41,181 nucleotides of DNA from an uncultured Muribaculaceae bacterium (GCA_910583775.1 CAJTYD010000016.1:1-41181); one strand, 5' to 3'. Shown: positions 32,988 through 41,181, counted from the stretch's first letter. Program-made: numbers and translations. Notes: generated by a model from the sequence alone, not told the origin.

Positions 32988-34112
32988 ATGCAATTATTCG
33001 ATGTATATTCATTATACGACATAGAGCCCGTCAAAGGAAAGGGGAACTATGTCTACACCGCCGACGGCAAGGAATATCTTGACCTTTACGGCGGTCACGC
33101 CGTGATCTCGATCGGCCATGCCCATCCCCATTATGTCGAGGCAGTCGCCTCGCAGGTAGCCGCTCTCCCCTTCTACAGCAATTCGGTCAGGAACTCTCTT
33201 CAGCAGAAACTCGCCGACAAACTCGGCAAGGCAAGCGGATATGAGGACTACCAGCTTTTCTTAGTGAATTCCGGAGCCGAGGCCAATGAAAACGCGCTTA
33301 AGCTCGCCTCGTTCGCAACAGGCCGCAAAAAGGTGCTCGCTTTCGACAAGGCGTTTCACGGACGCACGGCCGCAGCTGTAGCCGCCACCGACAACCCGAA
33401 GATCCGCGCCCCCTTTAACGAGACGGAGAATGTGGAGTTCGTCCCGCTTAACGACCTTGAAGCTGTTGAAAAGAAGCTCGCAACCAAGGAATTCGCCGCC
33501 GTGATAGTAGAGGGCATACAGGGTGTTGCCGGAATCAGGATGGCCGATGACGGATTCCTTCAGAAGCTCCGCGAGATCACCCGGGAAACCGGCACTCTTC
33601 TTATCCTCGACGAGATTCAGAGCGGCTATGGACGCACGGGCAAGTTCTTCGCCCACCAGTATGCCGGAATCCGCCCCGACATCATCACTGTAGCCAAAGG
33701 TATAGCCAACGGCTTCCCGATGTCGGCAGTGCTCATCGCTCCAGAGATCAAGCCCGAGAAGGGAATGCTCGGAACGACTTTCGGCGGCAACCATCTCGGA
33801 TGCGCCGCTGCATGCGCGGTGCTCGACGTGATCGAGGAGGAGAAACTTGTCGAGAACGCCGCTGAAGTCGGCGAATATCTCATCTCGGAGCTCAAGAAAA
33901 TACCGCAGCTAAAGGAGGTGCGCGGTCGCGGACTGATGATCGGAGTGGAGATCGACGGTTCGGCGCCGGAACTCCGCAAGCGTCTGCTCTTCGAAAAGAA
34001 TATCTTCACCGGAGGCGCCGGCGCGACGACTGTCCGTCTGCTTCCCCCTCTCACCATCACCCGCAGCGAGGCCGACCGTTTCCTTCAGGCCTTCAAAGAA
34101 ATCCTCGCTTAG
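32988..34112 (+). CDS. argD: N-acylornithine aminotransferase
   Basis: The 374-residue class-III PLP aminotransferase converts the N-acyl semialdehyde to N-acylornithine. It shows NSGAEANENALKLA (PLP phosphate loop), LLILDEIQSGYGRTG (Asp contacting the pyridine N) and the Schiff-base Lys in ITVAKGIANGFP (about 232). Its stop codon TAG at 34110-34112 coincides with the beginning of a repeat element (34112-34154), so the gap to argF' is made almost entirely of repeats. Confidence 0.94.
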   Translation: MQLFDVYSLYDIEPVKGKGNYVYTADGKEYLDLYGGHAVISIGHAHPHYVEAVASQVAALPFYSNSVRNSLQQKLADKLGKASGYEDYQLFLVNSGAEANENALKLASFATGRKKVLAFDKAFHGRTAAAVAATDNPKIRAPFNETENVEFVPLNDLEAVEKKLATKEFAAVIVEGIQGVAGIRMADDGFLQKLREITRETGTLLILDEIQSGYGRTGKFFAHQYAGIRPDIITVAKGIANGFPMSAVLIAPEIKPEKGMLGTTFGGNHLGCAAACAVLDVIEEEKLVENAAEVGEYLISELKKIPQLKEVRGRGLMIGVEIDGSAPELRKRLLFEKNIFTGGAGATTVRLLPPLTITRSEADRFLQAFKEILA

Positions 34113-34154
34113 AAACTTTTTAAATCTCTTTTGAAAATAAATTTAAACAGTTTC
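34112..34154. repeat. minimal palindromic copy of the A-type repeat (copy C)
   Basis: This 43-bp imperfect palindrome begins at the G of the argD stop codon. Its right arm (34130-34154) is the exact inverse of the 25-base left end of element A. Its left arm matches the right arm at about 21 of 25 positions. It looks like an A-type element with the interior removed. Confidence 0.65.
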
Positions 34155-34161
34155 ATAGTTT

Positions 34162-34195
34162 CCGCAATGTAGGGACGCACGGCTCGTGCGTCCGC
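34162..34195 (+). repeat. REP-like hairpin, copy 3
   Basis: The core GGACGCACG/CGTGCGTCC at 34173-34193 is identical to the copies at 16640 (inverted) and 20348. The flanks CCGCAATGTAG and GC also match the 20348 copy closely. It lies 8 bases after copy C and 18 bases before the argF' start, inside the arginine operon. Confidence 0.7.
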
Positions 34196-34212
34196 AAAAC
34201 GAATTATTGATT

Positions 34213-35166
34213 ATGAAAAATTTCACTACTGTTAATGATATAGGCGACCTGCACTCCGCCGTTAAAGAAGCGCTTGAGATCAAGGCCGACCGTTTCGCAT
34301 ATACCGACTTAGGCCGGAACAAGACCCTTCTGATGGTGTTCTTCAACTCGAGTCTTCGCACGCGCCTCAGCACCCAGAAGGCAGCCATGAACCTCGGCAT
34401 GAACGTAATCGTGCTCGATGTCAACCAGGGTGCCTGGAAACTCGAGACAGAGCGCGGCGTGATCATGGACGGCGACAAGGCAGAACACCTCCTCGAGGCC
34501 ATCCCCGTAATGGGCTGCTACTGCGACGTGATAGGAGTGCGCTCATTCGCCGGTCTCAAGAACCGCGACGAGGATTACGAGGAGAGGGTGATCAACCAGT
34601 TCATCAAATATTCCGGGCGCCCGGTATTCAGTATGGAAGCCGCCACCCGCCATCCCCTTCAGAGTTTCGCCGACCTCATCACTATCGAGGAGTTCAAGGA
34701 GGTGGAGCGCCCGAAGATCGTCATGACATGGGCTCCCCATCCCAAAGCCCTGCCGCAGGCGGTGCCCAACTCGTTCGCCGAATGGATGAACGCCACAGAT
34801 TATGATTTCGTCATCACCCATCCCCATGGATATGAGCTCGATCCGAAGTTCGTAGGCAACGCCCGCGTGGAATACGACCAGCGCAAGGCCCTCGAGGGCG
34901 CCGATTTCGTCTATGCGAAGAACTGGAGCGCATATCAGGCCCCCGACTACGGCAAGGTGCTCTCCACCGACCGGAACTGGACCGTCGACACCGAGAAAAT
35001 GGCCTTGACAAACCACGCTTTCTTCATGCACTGCCTCCCGGTGCGCAGAAACATGATCGTTACGGACGATGTGATCGAATCGCCGCGAAGCATCGTGATT
35101 CCCGAGGCCGCCAACCGCGAGATCTCGGCCCAGACAGTGTTGAAAAGAATACTCGAATCGCTATGA
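34213..35166 (+). CDS. argF': N-succinylornithine carbamoyltransferase (ArgF' type)
   Basis: The 317-residue enzyme transfers the carbamoyl group to an N-acylated ornithine. The carbamoyl-phosphate loop reads FFNSSLRTR (about 44-52), where ordinary ArgF has STRT. The proline-rich loop MTWAPHPKALPQAVPNSF and MHCLPVRRNMIV are typical of the acetyl/succinyl-ornithine branch. At position 90, which separates succinyl (Pro in Bacteroides fragilis) from acetyl (Glu in Xanthomonas) specificity, this protein has Ala (DGDKAEHLLE). A small residue there fits succinylornithine. The ATG at 34213 is chosen; a GTG at 34186 would lie inside the REP hairpin. It overlaps argB by 4 bases. Confidence 0.92.
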   Translation: MKNFTTVNDIGDLHSAVKEALEIKADRFAYTDLGRNKTLLMVFFNSSLRTRLSTQKAAMNLGMNVIVLDVNQGAWKLETERGVIMDGDKAEHLLEAIPVMGCYCDVIGVRSFAGLKNRDEDYEERVINQFIKYSGRPVFSMEAATRHPLQSFADLITIEEFKEVERPKIVMTWAPHPKALPQAVPNSFAEWMNATDYDFVITHPHGYELDPKFVGNARVEYDQRKALEGADFVYAKNWSAYQAPDYGKVLSTDRNWTVDTEKMALTNHAFFMHCLPVRRNMIVTDDVIESPRSIVIPEAANREISAQTVLKRILESL

Positions 35167-35966
35167 TTGCAGACGAGACAAAAAAAACTTCCGGATTTCT
35201 GAGGGTATTCAAAATCGGAGGTAACGTGGTGGACAATCCTGAGGCTCTCGACCGGTTCCTGCGTGATTTCACAAAGATCGAAGGTCCGAAAGCCCTTGTT
35301 CACGGCGGCGGCAAAGAGGCCACCAGACTTAGCGCCGCCCTCGGGATAGAGACGACGATGATCGAGGGCCGGCGCGTCACGACACGCGAGACGCTCGACG
35401 TGGTGACGATGGTATATGCCGGTCTCATAAACAAGCGCGTTGTCGCCAAACTGCAGGCTCTCGGCTGCGACGCCATCGGGCTCACCGGAGCCGACGGAAA
35501 CTGCATCAGGGCCAGTCGGCGCCCCGCGAAACCGATCGATTACGGCTTCGTCGGCGACATCGACCCGAAGGATATCGACAGCGGCTTCATCATGAAGCTC
35601 ATTGAAAGCGGCCGCGTGCCGGTGTTCTGCGCCATCACCCACGACGGCGGGGGGACGCTGCTCAACTGCAACGCCGATTCCGTGGCCTCGGCAGTGGCGA
35701 TGGCCATGTCGAGAGAGATGCCCACCGACCTTATCTTCTGTTTCGAGAAGGAGGGCGTGCTCGAGAACGTCGACGATCCCGACAGTCTCGTAGAACACAT
35801 CGACCCCGCTGTCTATGCCTCCCTCAGGAAGAGAGGTGCCGTCAACGCCGGCATGATTCCCAAGATCGACAACGCCTTCAAGGCAATCGACAACGGCGTC
35901 GGCAGCGTGACGATCAAGCACAGCGACAACATCCTCAACGAGAGAGGAACAAAAATCAGCCGATGA
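35163..35966 (+). CDS. argB: N-acylglutamate kinase
   Basis: The 267-residue amino-acid kinase phosphorylates N-acetyl- or, more likely here, N-succinylglutamate. It shows the N-terminal FKIGGNVV, then VHGGGKEATRL and IEGRRVTTRETLDVV, and the C-terminal NADSVASAVAMAM. The final region GAVNAGMIPKIDNAFKAIDNGV contains the ATP-binding Lys. There is no N-terminal helix of the kind used for arginine feedback in hexameric kinases, so feedback inhibition is not obvious. It overlaps both neighbours by 4 bases. Confidence 0.94.
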   Translation: MIADETKKTSGFLRVFKIGGNVVDNPEALDRFLRDFTKIEGPKALVHGGGKEATRLSAALGIETTMIEGRRVTTRETLDVVTMVYAGLINKRVVAKLQALGCDAIGLTGADGNCIRASRRPAKPIDYGFVGDIDPKDIDSGFIMKLIESGRVPVFCAITHDGGGTLLNCNADSVASAVAMAMSREMPTDLIFCFEKEGVLENVDDPDSLVEHIDPAVYASLRKRGAVNAGMIPKIDNAFKAIDNGVGSVTIKHSDNILNERGTKISR

Positions 35967-37030
35967 AAGAGAAAGCCTTCGCTCTTCTGCAGCGCATGAT
36001 ATCCATCCCCTCCCTCTCGCGAAACGAGAAGGAGGCGGCCGATATGATCGAGAGTTTTCTCATCGAGGAAAAGGCCGGAGACGTGCGCAGATATGCCAAC
36101 AACATCGCCGTCATTCCCGAAAACTACCACTCTTCGAAACCGACGCTGATGCTTAACAGCCACATCGACACGGTGAAGCCGGCACCCTCCTATTCGTTCG
36201 ATCCCTACTGCGCCCTGCGGCGCGACGGAAAGATTCTCGGCCTGGGGAGCAACGACGCCGGAGCATCGGTGGTGTCGCTCGTATCGACATTCCTTCTTCT
36301 CAAAGAGAAGGAATTCCCTTTCAATCTTCTCCTTGTCCTATCGGCGGAGGAGGAAGTAGGCGGAGAGAACGGCATGAGGCTGCTTCTACCATCGCTTAAG
36401 AAAGACGGAATTAATATCGGCATGGCGATCGTGGGAGAACCCACGGGGATGCAGCCTGCCGTGGCTGAGAGAGGACTGATAGTGCTCGACTGCGTCACTC
36501 ACGGAGTCACGGGCCATGCCGCCCGCAACGAAGGCGTCAATGCCCTTTATCTTGCGATGGAGGATATAATGGCCGTGCGGAATTTCAGGTTTCCGGAGGA
36601 ATCGGAGATTCTCGGGCCGATAAAGGTGTCGGTCACTCAGATAGAGGCCGGCAGACAGCACAATGTCGTGCCCGACGAATGCCGCTGGGTGGTCGACGTC
36701 AGGACCACCGACGCCTATTCGAACGAGGAGACAGCCCGTCTGCTCGCCTCGACAATGAGCGGTAACACAGATTCGGCGCCGCGTTCCACAAGGGTCCGCG
36801 CCTCGGTGATTCCCGAAAGCCATCCTCTCGTGAAGGCGGCTGTCGGACTCGGTCTGAAGCCTTTCGTTTCCCCCACAACCTCCGACATGTCGCTGATGTG
36901 GGATTTCCCTTCGCTCAAGATCGGTCCCGGACAGTCGTCGAGAAGCCATTCGGCCGACGAATTCATAATGGAGGAGGAGATAGACAACGCCATAGACTTA
37001 TACATAAAACTTATAAGTGATTTAAAATGA
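35963..37030 (+). CDS. argE: M20-family deacylase, ArgE-like (N-acylcitrulline/ornithine hydrolase)
   Basis: This 355-residue zinc peptidase-like hydrolase has metal and catalytic positions at LNSHIDTV (His, Asp), GSNDAGAS (Asp), SAEEEVGG (Glu-Glu) and RSHSADEF (late His), with a dimerisation domain inserted at about 175-280. In the ArgF' pathway the carbamoylated intermediate keeps its acyl group, so this enzyme would act on N-succinylcitrulline rather than acylornithine. DapE-like desuccinylase activity is an alternative, but the operon position favours arginine. It overlaps argB and argH by 4 bases each. Confidence 0.88.
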   Translation: MKEKAFALLQRMISIPSLSRNEKEAADMIESFLIEEKAGDVRRYANNIAVIPENYHSSKPTLMLNSHIDTVKPAPSYSFDPYCALRRDGKILGLGSNDAGASVVSLVSTFLLLKEKEFPFNLLLVLSAEEEVGGENGMRLLLPSLKKDGINIGMAIVGEPTGMQPAVAERGLIVLDCVTHGVTGHAARNEGVNALYLAMEDIMAVRNFRFPEESEILGPIKVSVTQIEAGRQHNVVPDECRWVVDVRTTDAYSNEETARLLASTMSGNTDSAPRSTRVRASVIPESHPLVKAAVGLGLKPFVSPTTSDMSLMWDFPSLKIGPGQSSRSHSADEFIMEEEIDNAIDLYIKLISDLK

Positions 37031-38319
37031 AATTATGGGACAAGGGCTTCGAGCCCGACAAAATGATAGAGGAATTTACCGTAGGCCAGGACAGGGAGCT
37101 TGACCTGCGCCTCGCCAAATATGACGTCGAGGGTTCGATGGCACACATACGCATGCTTCAGACCATCGGACTTCTCGAGAAGGATGAACTCGAGAAACTA
37201 CTCGCAGCGCTTCAGGATATCAAGGAGATTGCCGAAAAGGGTGAGTTCGTGATCGAAGAGGGAGTCGAGGACGTTCACTCGCAGGTAGAGTTCATGCTCA
37301 CCGAGCGACTCGGCGACTTAGGCAAGAAGATACACTCGGGCAGGTCGAGAAACGACCAGGTGCTTGTTGACCTCAAGCTCTTCATGCGCGATGAGCTCAA
37401 GAAAATCGCCGAAAGCGTGAATCACCTTTTCGACCGTCTGCAGCATCTGAGCGAGGAATACAAGGATGTGCTCATGCCGGGATACACGCATCTGCAGATA
37501 GCGATGCCATCCTCCTTCGGCCTCTGGTTCGGTGCTTACGCCGAGTCACTCGCCGACGACATGCAACTCCTCGCAGCCGCCTACGACATCACCAACCAGA
37601 ATCCTCTCGGTTCGGCCGCCGGTTACGGCTCGTCGTTCCCGCTCAACCGCCGCATGACCACCGATCTGCTCGGCTTTGCCGACATGCACTATAACGTGGT
37701 GGCCGCCCAGATGAGCCGCGGAAAGACCGAACGCGCCGTGGCCCTCGCAATCTCGGCAATTGCCTCCACCCTCGGACATCTGGCGATGGACGTATGCATG
37801 TGGATGTGTCAGAACTTCGGCTTCGTCTCCTTCCCCGACGAGTTCACCACCGGCAGCTCCATCATGCCCCACAAGAAAAATCCCGACGTCTTCGAGATAA
37901 TGCGCGGGAAATGCAACCGTCTCCAGGCCGTTCCCAACGAGATAGCCCTGCTTACGGCAAACCTCCCGTTAGGTTACAACCGCGATCTCCAGCTGCTCAA
38001 GGACATCACTTTCCCGGCCACCACCGAACTTATCAAATGTCTCGACATGGCTGACTTCATGCTTCAGCATATCCGCGTGAACCGCGACATCCTGAATGAT
38101 CCTAAATACAACTATCTCTTCACCGTAGAGGACGTGAACCGCCTCGCACTGGATGGCATGCCCTTCCGCGACGCCTACAAAACGATAGGCATGCAGGTTC
38201 AGCACGGCGAATACAAGCCGACCAAGAGCGTTCATCACACCCACGAAGGCAGTATCGGCAACCTCTGCACCGACCGCATCGCTGCCAAAATGCGCCGCGT
38301 TACGGAACGCTTCGGATAA
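37027..38319 (+). CDS. argH: argininosuccinate lyase
   Basis: The 430-residue fumarase/aspartase-superfamily enzyme cleaves argininosuccinate to arginine and fumarate. It shows EDVHSQVEFMLTERLGD and HSGRSRNDQV near the N-terminus, the His-containing MPGYTHLQIAMP, and the signature loop GSSIMPHKKNPD (about 278-289) with the catalytic Ser. Length is somewhat below the usual 450-470, consistent with Bacteroidetes ArgH. It is the last arg gene, followed within 20 bases by a terminator hairpin. Confidence 0.95.
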   Translation: MKLWDKGFEPDKMIEEFTVGQDRELDLRLAKYDVEGSMAHIRMLQTIGLLEKDELEKLLAALQDIKEIAEKGEFVIEEGVEDVHSQVEFMLTERLGDLGKKIHSGRSRNDQVLVDLKLFMRDELKKIAESVNHLFDRLQHLSEEYKDVLMPGYTHLQIAMPSSFGLWFGAYAESLADDMQLLAAAYDITNQNPLGSAAGYGSSFPLNRRMTTDLLGFADMHYNVVAAQMSRGKTERAVALAISAIASTLGHLAMDVCMWMCQNFGFVSFPDEFTTGSSIMPHKKNPDVFEIMRGKCNRLQAVPNEIALLTANLPLGYNRDLQLLKDITFPATTELIKCLDMADFMLQHIRVNRDILNDPKYNYLFTVEDVNRLALDGMPFRDAYKTIGMQVQHGEYKPTKSVHHTHEGSIGNLCTDRIAAKMRRVTERFG

Positions 38320-38339
38320 CCCCGTTTTTTAACGATAGA

Positions 38340-38382
38340 GAAGCAGGGGATGTGACCGGTCACATCTCCTGCTTCCTTTTTT
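38340..38382 (+). terminator. intrinsic terminator of the arginine operon
   Basis: An 18-bp near-perfect stem (GAAGCAGGGGATGTGAC paired with GTCACATCTCCTGCTTC; one G-T pair) has almost no loop and is followed by CTTTTTT. It lies 20 bases after the argH stop. Confidence 0.88.
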
Positions 38383-38417
38383 AACACTGTATCAGCTAGA
38401 TTTTAACTTAACATTTC

Positions 38418-38448
38418 TTTGCAATAGGCAGTATTTTTTATATCTTCG
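38418..38448 (+). promoter_or_regulatory. sigma-ABfr-type promoter for the small protein and GH3 genes
   Basis: The -33 box TTTG (38418-38421) and a -7 box TATCTTCG (38441-38448, one base off TAnnTTTG) are separated by 19 bp. This gives a leader of about 70 bases before the ATG at 38525. Confidence 0.6.
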
Positions 38449-38524
38449 CACTGACATTCATAATCTCTTCTCCTCAAGACCCCCGGGTATTAAAATTTAA
38501 ACTACATACCAAAGTCAATACTTA

Positions 38525-38881
38525 ATGAATAAACTCTGCCAGACTCTTCTTTGGTTTATTATATTCCTCATCTTCTACAATGTCGTCTTGATAGCAGCCG
38601 AGACAGGAGCGCCGGTGCCGGTATCCCAAAAAAGCAATGACGCCGAAACCGAACGTCTGCTTCAAAGGCTCGACTCCCTTCTTACCAATTCCAACAGGAT
38701 TTTCGCCCAGAAAGAGGAGCGGATAAAAAGGCTCCGCTCGAGCTATGCCGAAATACGCGACAACCGGCCTGATAAGGCCACCGTTCGCAAGGCCATGGAC
38801 GACTTCAACAGGAACTGCCGTCTGGGAAACTGCGTTCCCCAGAAAGAATATATCCGTTCAATCAACCTAAAAATAGACTAA
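38525..38881 (+). CDS. small signal-anchored coiled-coil protein, unknown function
   Basis: The product is 118 residues. A hydrophobic segment (about 7-24) acts as a signal or membrane anchor. A predicted coiled-coil helix follows, with AETERLLQRLDSLLTNSNRIFAQKEERIKRLR as its approximate core (about 40-70). The tail has two Cys in NCRLGNC (about 97-103). The coiled-coil pattern recalls the start of Bacteroidetes DUF6377-type sensor proteins, but the rest of such a protein is missing. The gene ends 1 base before the GH3 start, so the two are co-transcribed and probably co-translated. It could be a membrane partner of the GH3 enzyme or a truncated regulator. No function is assigned. Confidence 0.65.
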   Translation: MNKLCQTLLWFIIFLIFYNVVLIAAETGAPVPVSQKSNDAETERLLQRLDSLLTNSNRIFAQKEERIKRLRSSYAEIRDNRPDKATVRKAMDDFNRNCRLGNCVPQKEYIRSINLKID

Positions 38882-38882
38882 C

Positions 38883-41117
38883 ATGAAAAGAGCAATCGGC
38901 CTACTGACGATCGCCGTCGCGGCGGCCTCCGCGACGAGCATGGCCAGAACTCCGGCATATAAGGACACGTCGATCCCTCTCGAGCAGAGAGTGGAGGACG
39001 CGCTATCGCGCATGACTACCCAGGAGAAGATCAATCTGATCCACGCCCAGTCGAAATTCAGTTCCCGCGGCGTGCCACGCCTCGGGATCCCGGACCTCTG
39101 GACCGACGACGGTCCTCACGGAGTGCGCCCCGACGTGCTTTGGGACGAATGGGACCAGGCAGGACAGACCAACGATTCATGCGTGGCTTTCCCCGCCCTC
39201 ACATGTCTGGCGGCCACCTGGAATCCGGCGACATCCTATCTATACGGCTTCTCGCTCGGCGAGGAGGCCCGCTACCGCGGCAAGGACGTGATCCTCGGCC
39301 CGGGAGTGAACATATACCGCACTCCGGTGAACGGGCGCAACTTCGAATATATGGGCGAAGATCCATATCTCGCGGCGAAGATGGTAGTGCCATACATAAA
39401 GGGACTGCAAAGCAACGGCGTGGCGGCATGCGTGAAACATTTCGCCCTCAACAACAACGAGGTCAACCGACACACCACCAACGTGATCATTGACGACCGC
39501 ACTCTTTACGAAATCTATCTGCCGGCTTTCAAGGCAGCAGTCCAGGAAGGGGGAGCGTGGTCGATAATGGGAGCCTACAACCTCTACCGCGACGAACATC
39601 TCTGCCACAACAGCCGAATGCTCAACGATATCCTCAAGAAGGAATGGGGATTCGACGGAGCCGTGATCAGCGACTGGGGAGGAACCCACGACACGAAGCA
39701 GGCCATCACCAACGGCCTCGATCTCGAGTTCGGAAGCTGGACCAACGGCCTCAGCACCGGAGCGAGCAACGCTTACGACAGCTATTATATGGCCCGGCCG
39801 TATTTCAATTTGATCTCTAAAGGAGAGTATTCGACAAAAGAGCTCGACGACAAGGTTCGCCGTGTGCTCCGGCTGATAATGCGTACAGCGATGGATCACT
39901 CCAAAGGCGAGGGATCGCTCTGCAGCGAAGAGCACTATGAGGCCGCGCGCAGGATAGGCAACGAAGGAATCGTGCTTCTACGCAACGAAGGCCGCGTGCT
40001 TCCCATCAATCCTACGAAGGGTAAACGTATCCTTGTCGTCGGCGAGAATGCGATCAAGATGATGACCGTGGGCGGCGGCAGCTCATCGCTGAAAGTGCAG
40101 CATGAGATATCGCCGCTCGACGGAATCCGCGAGGCGGCCAAAAATCTCGGCATGGATGTTGAATATGCCCGTGGATATGTCGGAGACGTCTCCGGTGAAT
40201 ACAACGGCGTGGTGACAGGCCAGAACCTTAAGGACGACAGAAGTCCGGCCGAACTCATAGCCGAGGCCGTGGCAAAGGCAAAGGAAGCTGATCATGTCAT
40301 ATTCGTCGGAGGTCTGAACAAGAGCTCCGGTCAGGATTGCGAGGACTCCGACCGCGCCGGTCTGGAACCCCCCTACGGTCAGGATGACGTGATCGTCGCG
40401 CTTGCGAAGGCAAACCCCGGTCTGACGGTTGTCAATATCAGCGGAAACGCTGTGGCAATGCCCTGGGCAGACATGGTTCCCTCGATCGTCCAGGCATGGT
40501 TTCTCGGCTCCGAGGCGGGAAATTCGATCGCCGACATTCTCTTCGGCAAGGTCAATCCTTCCGGCAAGCTCCCCTTCACCTTCCCCGTTAGACTCGCCGA
40601 CAGCCCTGCGCATAAGCTGAACGCCTATCCCGGCACGAAACGCGCCGACTCCAATATCGTCGACCTCGAATATAAAGAGGGAATACTTGTCGGATACCGC
40701 TGGCACGACACAAAGAAGATCAAGCCGCAGTTCGCATTTGGCCACGGCCTCAGCTATACCGACTTTAAATTCGGGAAAGCCACGGCCGACAAGACACTGA
40801 TCAGTGAAGGCGAAACAGTGACTTTCACAGTTCCTGTAACAAATACAGGCAGTATGGCCGGAGCCGAGGTTATCCAGCTCTATGTCTCCGATCCGAAATG
40901 CACTGTGCCACGCCCGGTGAAAGAGCTTAAGGGATTCTCTAAGGTTTTCCTACAGCCCGGCGAGACCAAAGAGGTTAAGATTTCGATCGGACGTGACGCC
41001 CTCTCCTATTTCGATGCCGAAAACCATGAATGGGTCGCAGAGCCCGGCCAGTTCACGGCAAGTTTCGGGCCTTCGTCCGACAATATAGCAACAACCGTAA
41101 AATTCACTCTTAAATGA
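38883..41117 (+). CDS. GH3 beta-glycosidase, secreted (beta-glucosidase/xylosidase type)
   Basis: The product is 744 residues with a signal peptide ending near SMARTP (about 22). The first domain has RLGIPDLWTDDGPHGVR, CVKHFALNNNE and the nucleophile Asp in AVISDWGGTHD (D264). The alpha/beta sandwich includes VGENAIKMMTVGGGSSSLKV and GGLNKSSGQDCEDSDR, with the likely acid/base region. The C-terminal fibronectin-III-like domain has RPVKELKGFSKVFLQPGETK. It belongs to a different GH3 branch from the gene at 16853 (insertion WDEWDQ near 88-93, SDWGGTHD instead of SDYTAI). Substrate cannot be fixed from sequence. Confidence 0.92.
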   Translation: MKRAIGLLTIAVAAASATSMARTPAYKDTSIPLEQRVEDALSRMTTQEKINLIHAQSKFSSRGVPRLGIPDLWTDDGPHGVRPDVLWDEWDQAGQTNDSCVAFPALTCLAATWNPATSYLYGFSLGEEARYRGKDVILGPGVNIYRTPVNGRNFEYMGEDPYLAAKMVVPYIKGLQSNGVAACVKHFALNNNEVNRHTTNVIIDDRTLYEIYLPAFKAAVQEGGAWSIMGAYNLYRDEHLCHNSRMLNDILKKEWGFDGAVISDWGGTHDTKQAITNGLDLEFGSWTNGLSTGASNAYDSYYMARPYFNLISKGEYSTKELDDKVRRVLRLIMRTAMDHSKGEGSLCSEEHYEAARRIGNEGIVLLRNEGRVLPINPTKGKRILVVGENAIKMMTVGGGSSSLKVQHEISPLDGIREAAKNLGMDVEYARGYVGDVSGEYNGVVTGQNLKDDRSPAELIAEAVAKAKEADHVIFVGGLNKSSGQDCEDSDRAGLEPPYGQDDVIVALAKANPGLTVVNISGNAVAMPWADMVPSIVQAWFLGSEAGNSIADILFGKVNPSGKLPFTFPVRLADSPAHKLNAYPGTKRADSNIVDLEYKEGILVGYRWHDTKKIKPQFAFGHGLSYTDFKFGKATADKTLISEGETVTFTVPVTNTGSMAGAEVIQLYVSDPKCTVPRPVKELKGFSKVFLQPGETKEVKISIGRDALSYFDAENHEWVAEPGQFTASFGPSSDNIATTVKFTLK

Positions 41118-41181
41118 GAAGATTCACAATTATTACTGTCCGCTAAAAATTTTTGAGGTCGAAAAAAAATAGAGCTGACTC

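Noticed and set aside
34186..34212. GTG start for argF' at 34186
   Set aside because: It lies inside the REP hairpin core and adds residues absent from the family; the ATG at 34213 gives a gap-free match to the known enzyme length.
39240..39935. 231-codon minus-strand frame inside the second GH3 gene
   Set aside because: It is antisense to conserved catalytic sequence and has no domain or promoter.

Overview
The window looks like chromosomal DNA of a gut Bacteroidales, plausibly a Muribaculaceae-type organism. The evidence is a Bacteroidales fimbrial locus (DUF3575, DUF5119, three fimbrillin-like lipoproteins and a DUF4906 protein), an arginine operon of the Bacteroides type with N-succinylornithine transcarbamylase instead of ordinary ArgF, several secreted glycosidases, and promoters matching the Bacteroidetes -7 box TAnnTTTG. 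The family-level placement is inference; no rRNA, tRNA, CRISPR array or intact transposase gene was seen.

Layout. 1-484 holds no gene but has helically phased TTAAA repeats. 485-3230 (+) encodes a GH20 hexosaminidase and a Na+/Ca2+ exchanger-type antiporter. 3248-5731 (-) is a two-domain GH30-GH43 secreted glycosidase. 5732-6367 carries a terminal-inverted-repeat element and the promoter of an AAA/DUF4143 ATPase (6368-7621, +). 7700-16474 (-) is an ABC efflux operon, transcribed in the order HlyD adaptor, ATPase, two FtsX-type permeases, TolC-like outer membrane protein, NtrC-type sigma-54 response regulator, histidine kinase. Upstream of it are a -24/-12-like element and, at the right distance, an 18-bp perfect palindrome. 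16853-20271 (+) is a GH3 beta-glucosidase overlapping a GH33 sialidase. 20526-29039 (-) is the fimbrial operon. 29040-29989 is a repeat-rich intergenic region. 29990-38319 (+) is an eight-gene arginine operon (GNAT, argG, argC, argD, argF', argB, argE-like, argH) ending at a strong terminator. 38525-41117 (+) is a small membrane or secreted protein and a second GH3 enzyme.

How the genes work together. The glycosidases (hexosaminidase, sialidase, beta-glucosidases, GH30-GH43) fit a lifestyle on mucin and plant or host glycans. The arginine operon encodes all steps from glutamate to arginine except carbamoyl phosphate synthesis, and the residue at the known specificity position of ArgF' (Ala90) argues for succinylated intermediates. 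The efflux system appears self-regulated by its own sigma-54 two-component pair.

The most notable non-coding signals are: (1) the sigma-54 promoter plus palindrome upstream of the efflux operon; (2) short interspersed inverted-repeat elements, with ends related to GAAACTGTTTAAATTT, at 5910, 29735 and 34112; (3) REP-like hairpins around GGACGCACG/CGTGCGTCC at 16640, 20348 and 34173; (4) homopolymer tracts and an AATGTTAAA array upstream of the fimbrial operon; (5) a 196-bp segment bounded by perfect 21-bp inverted repeats at 29536-29731.
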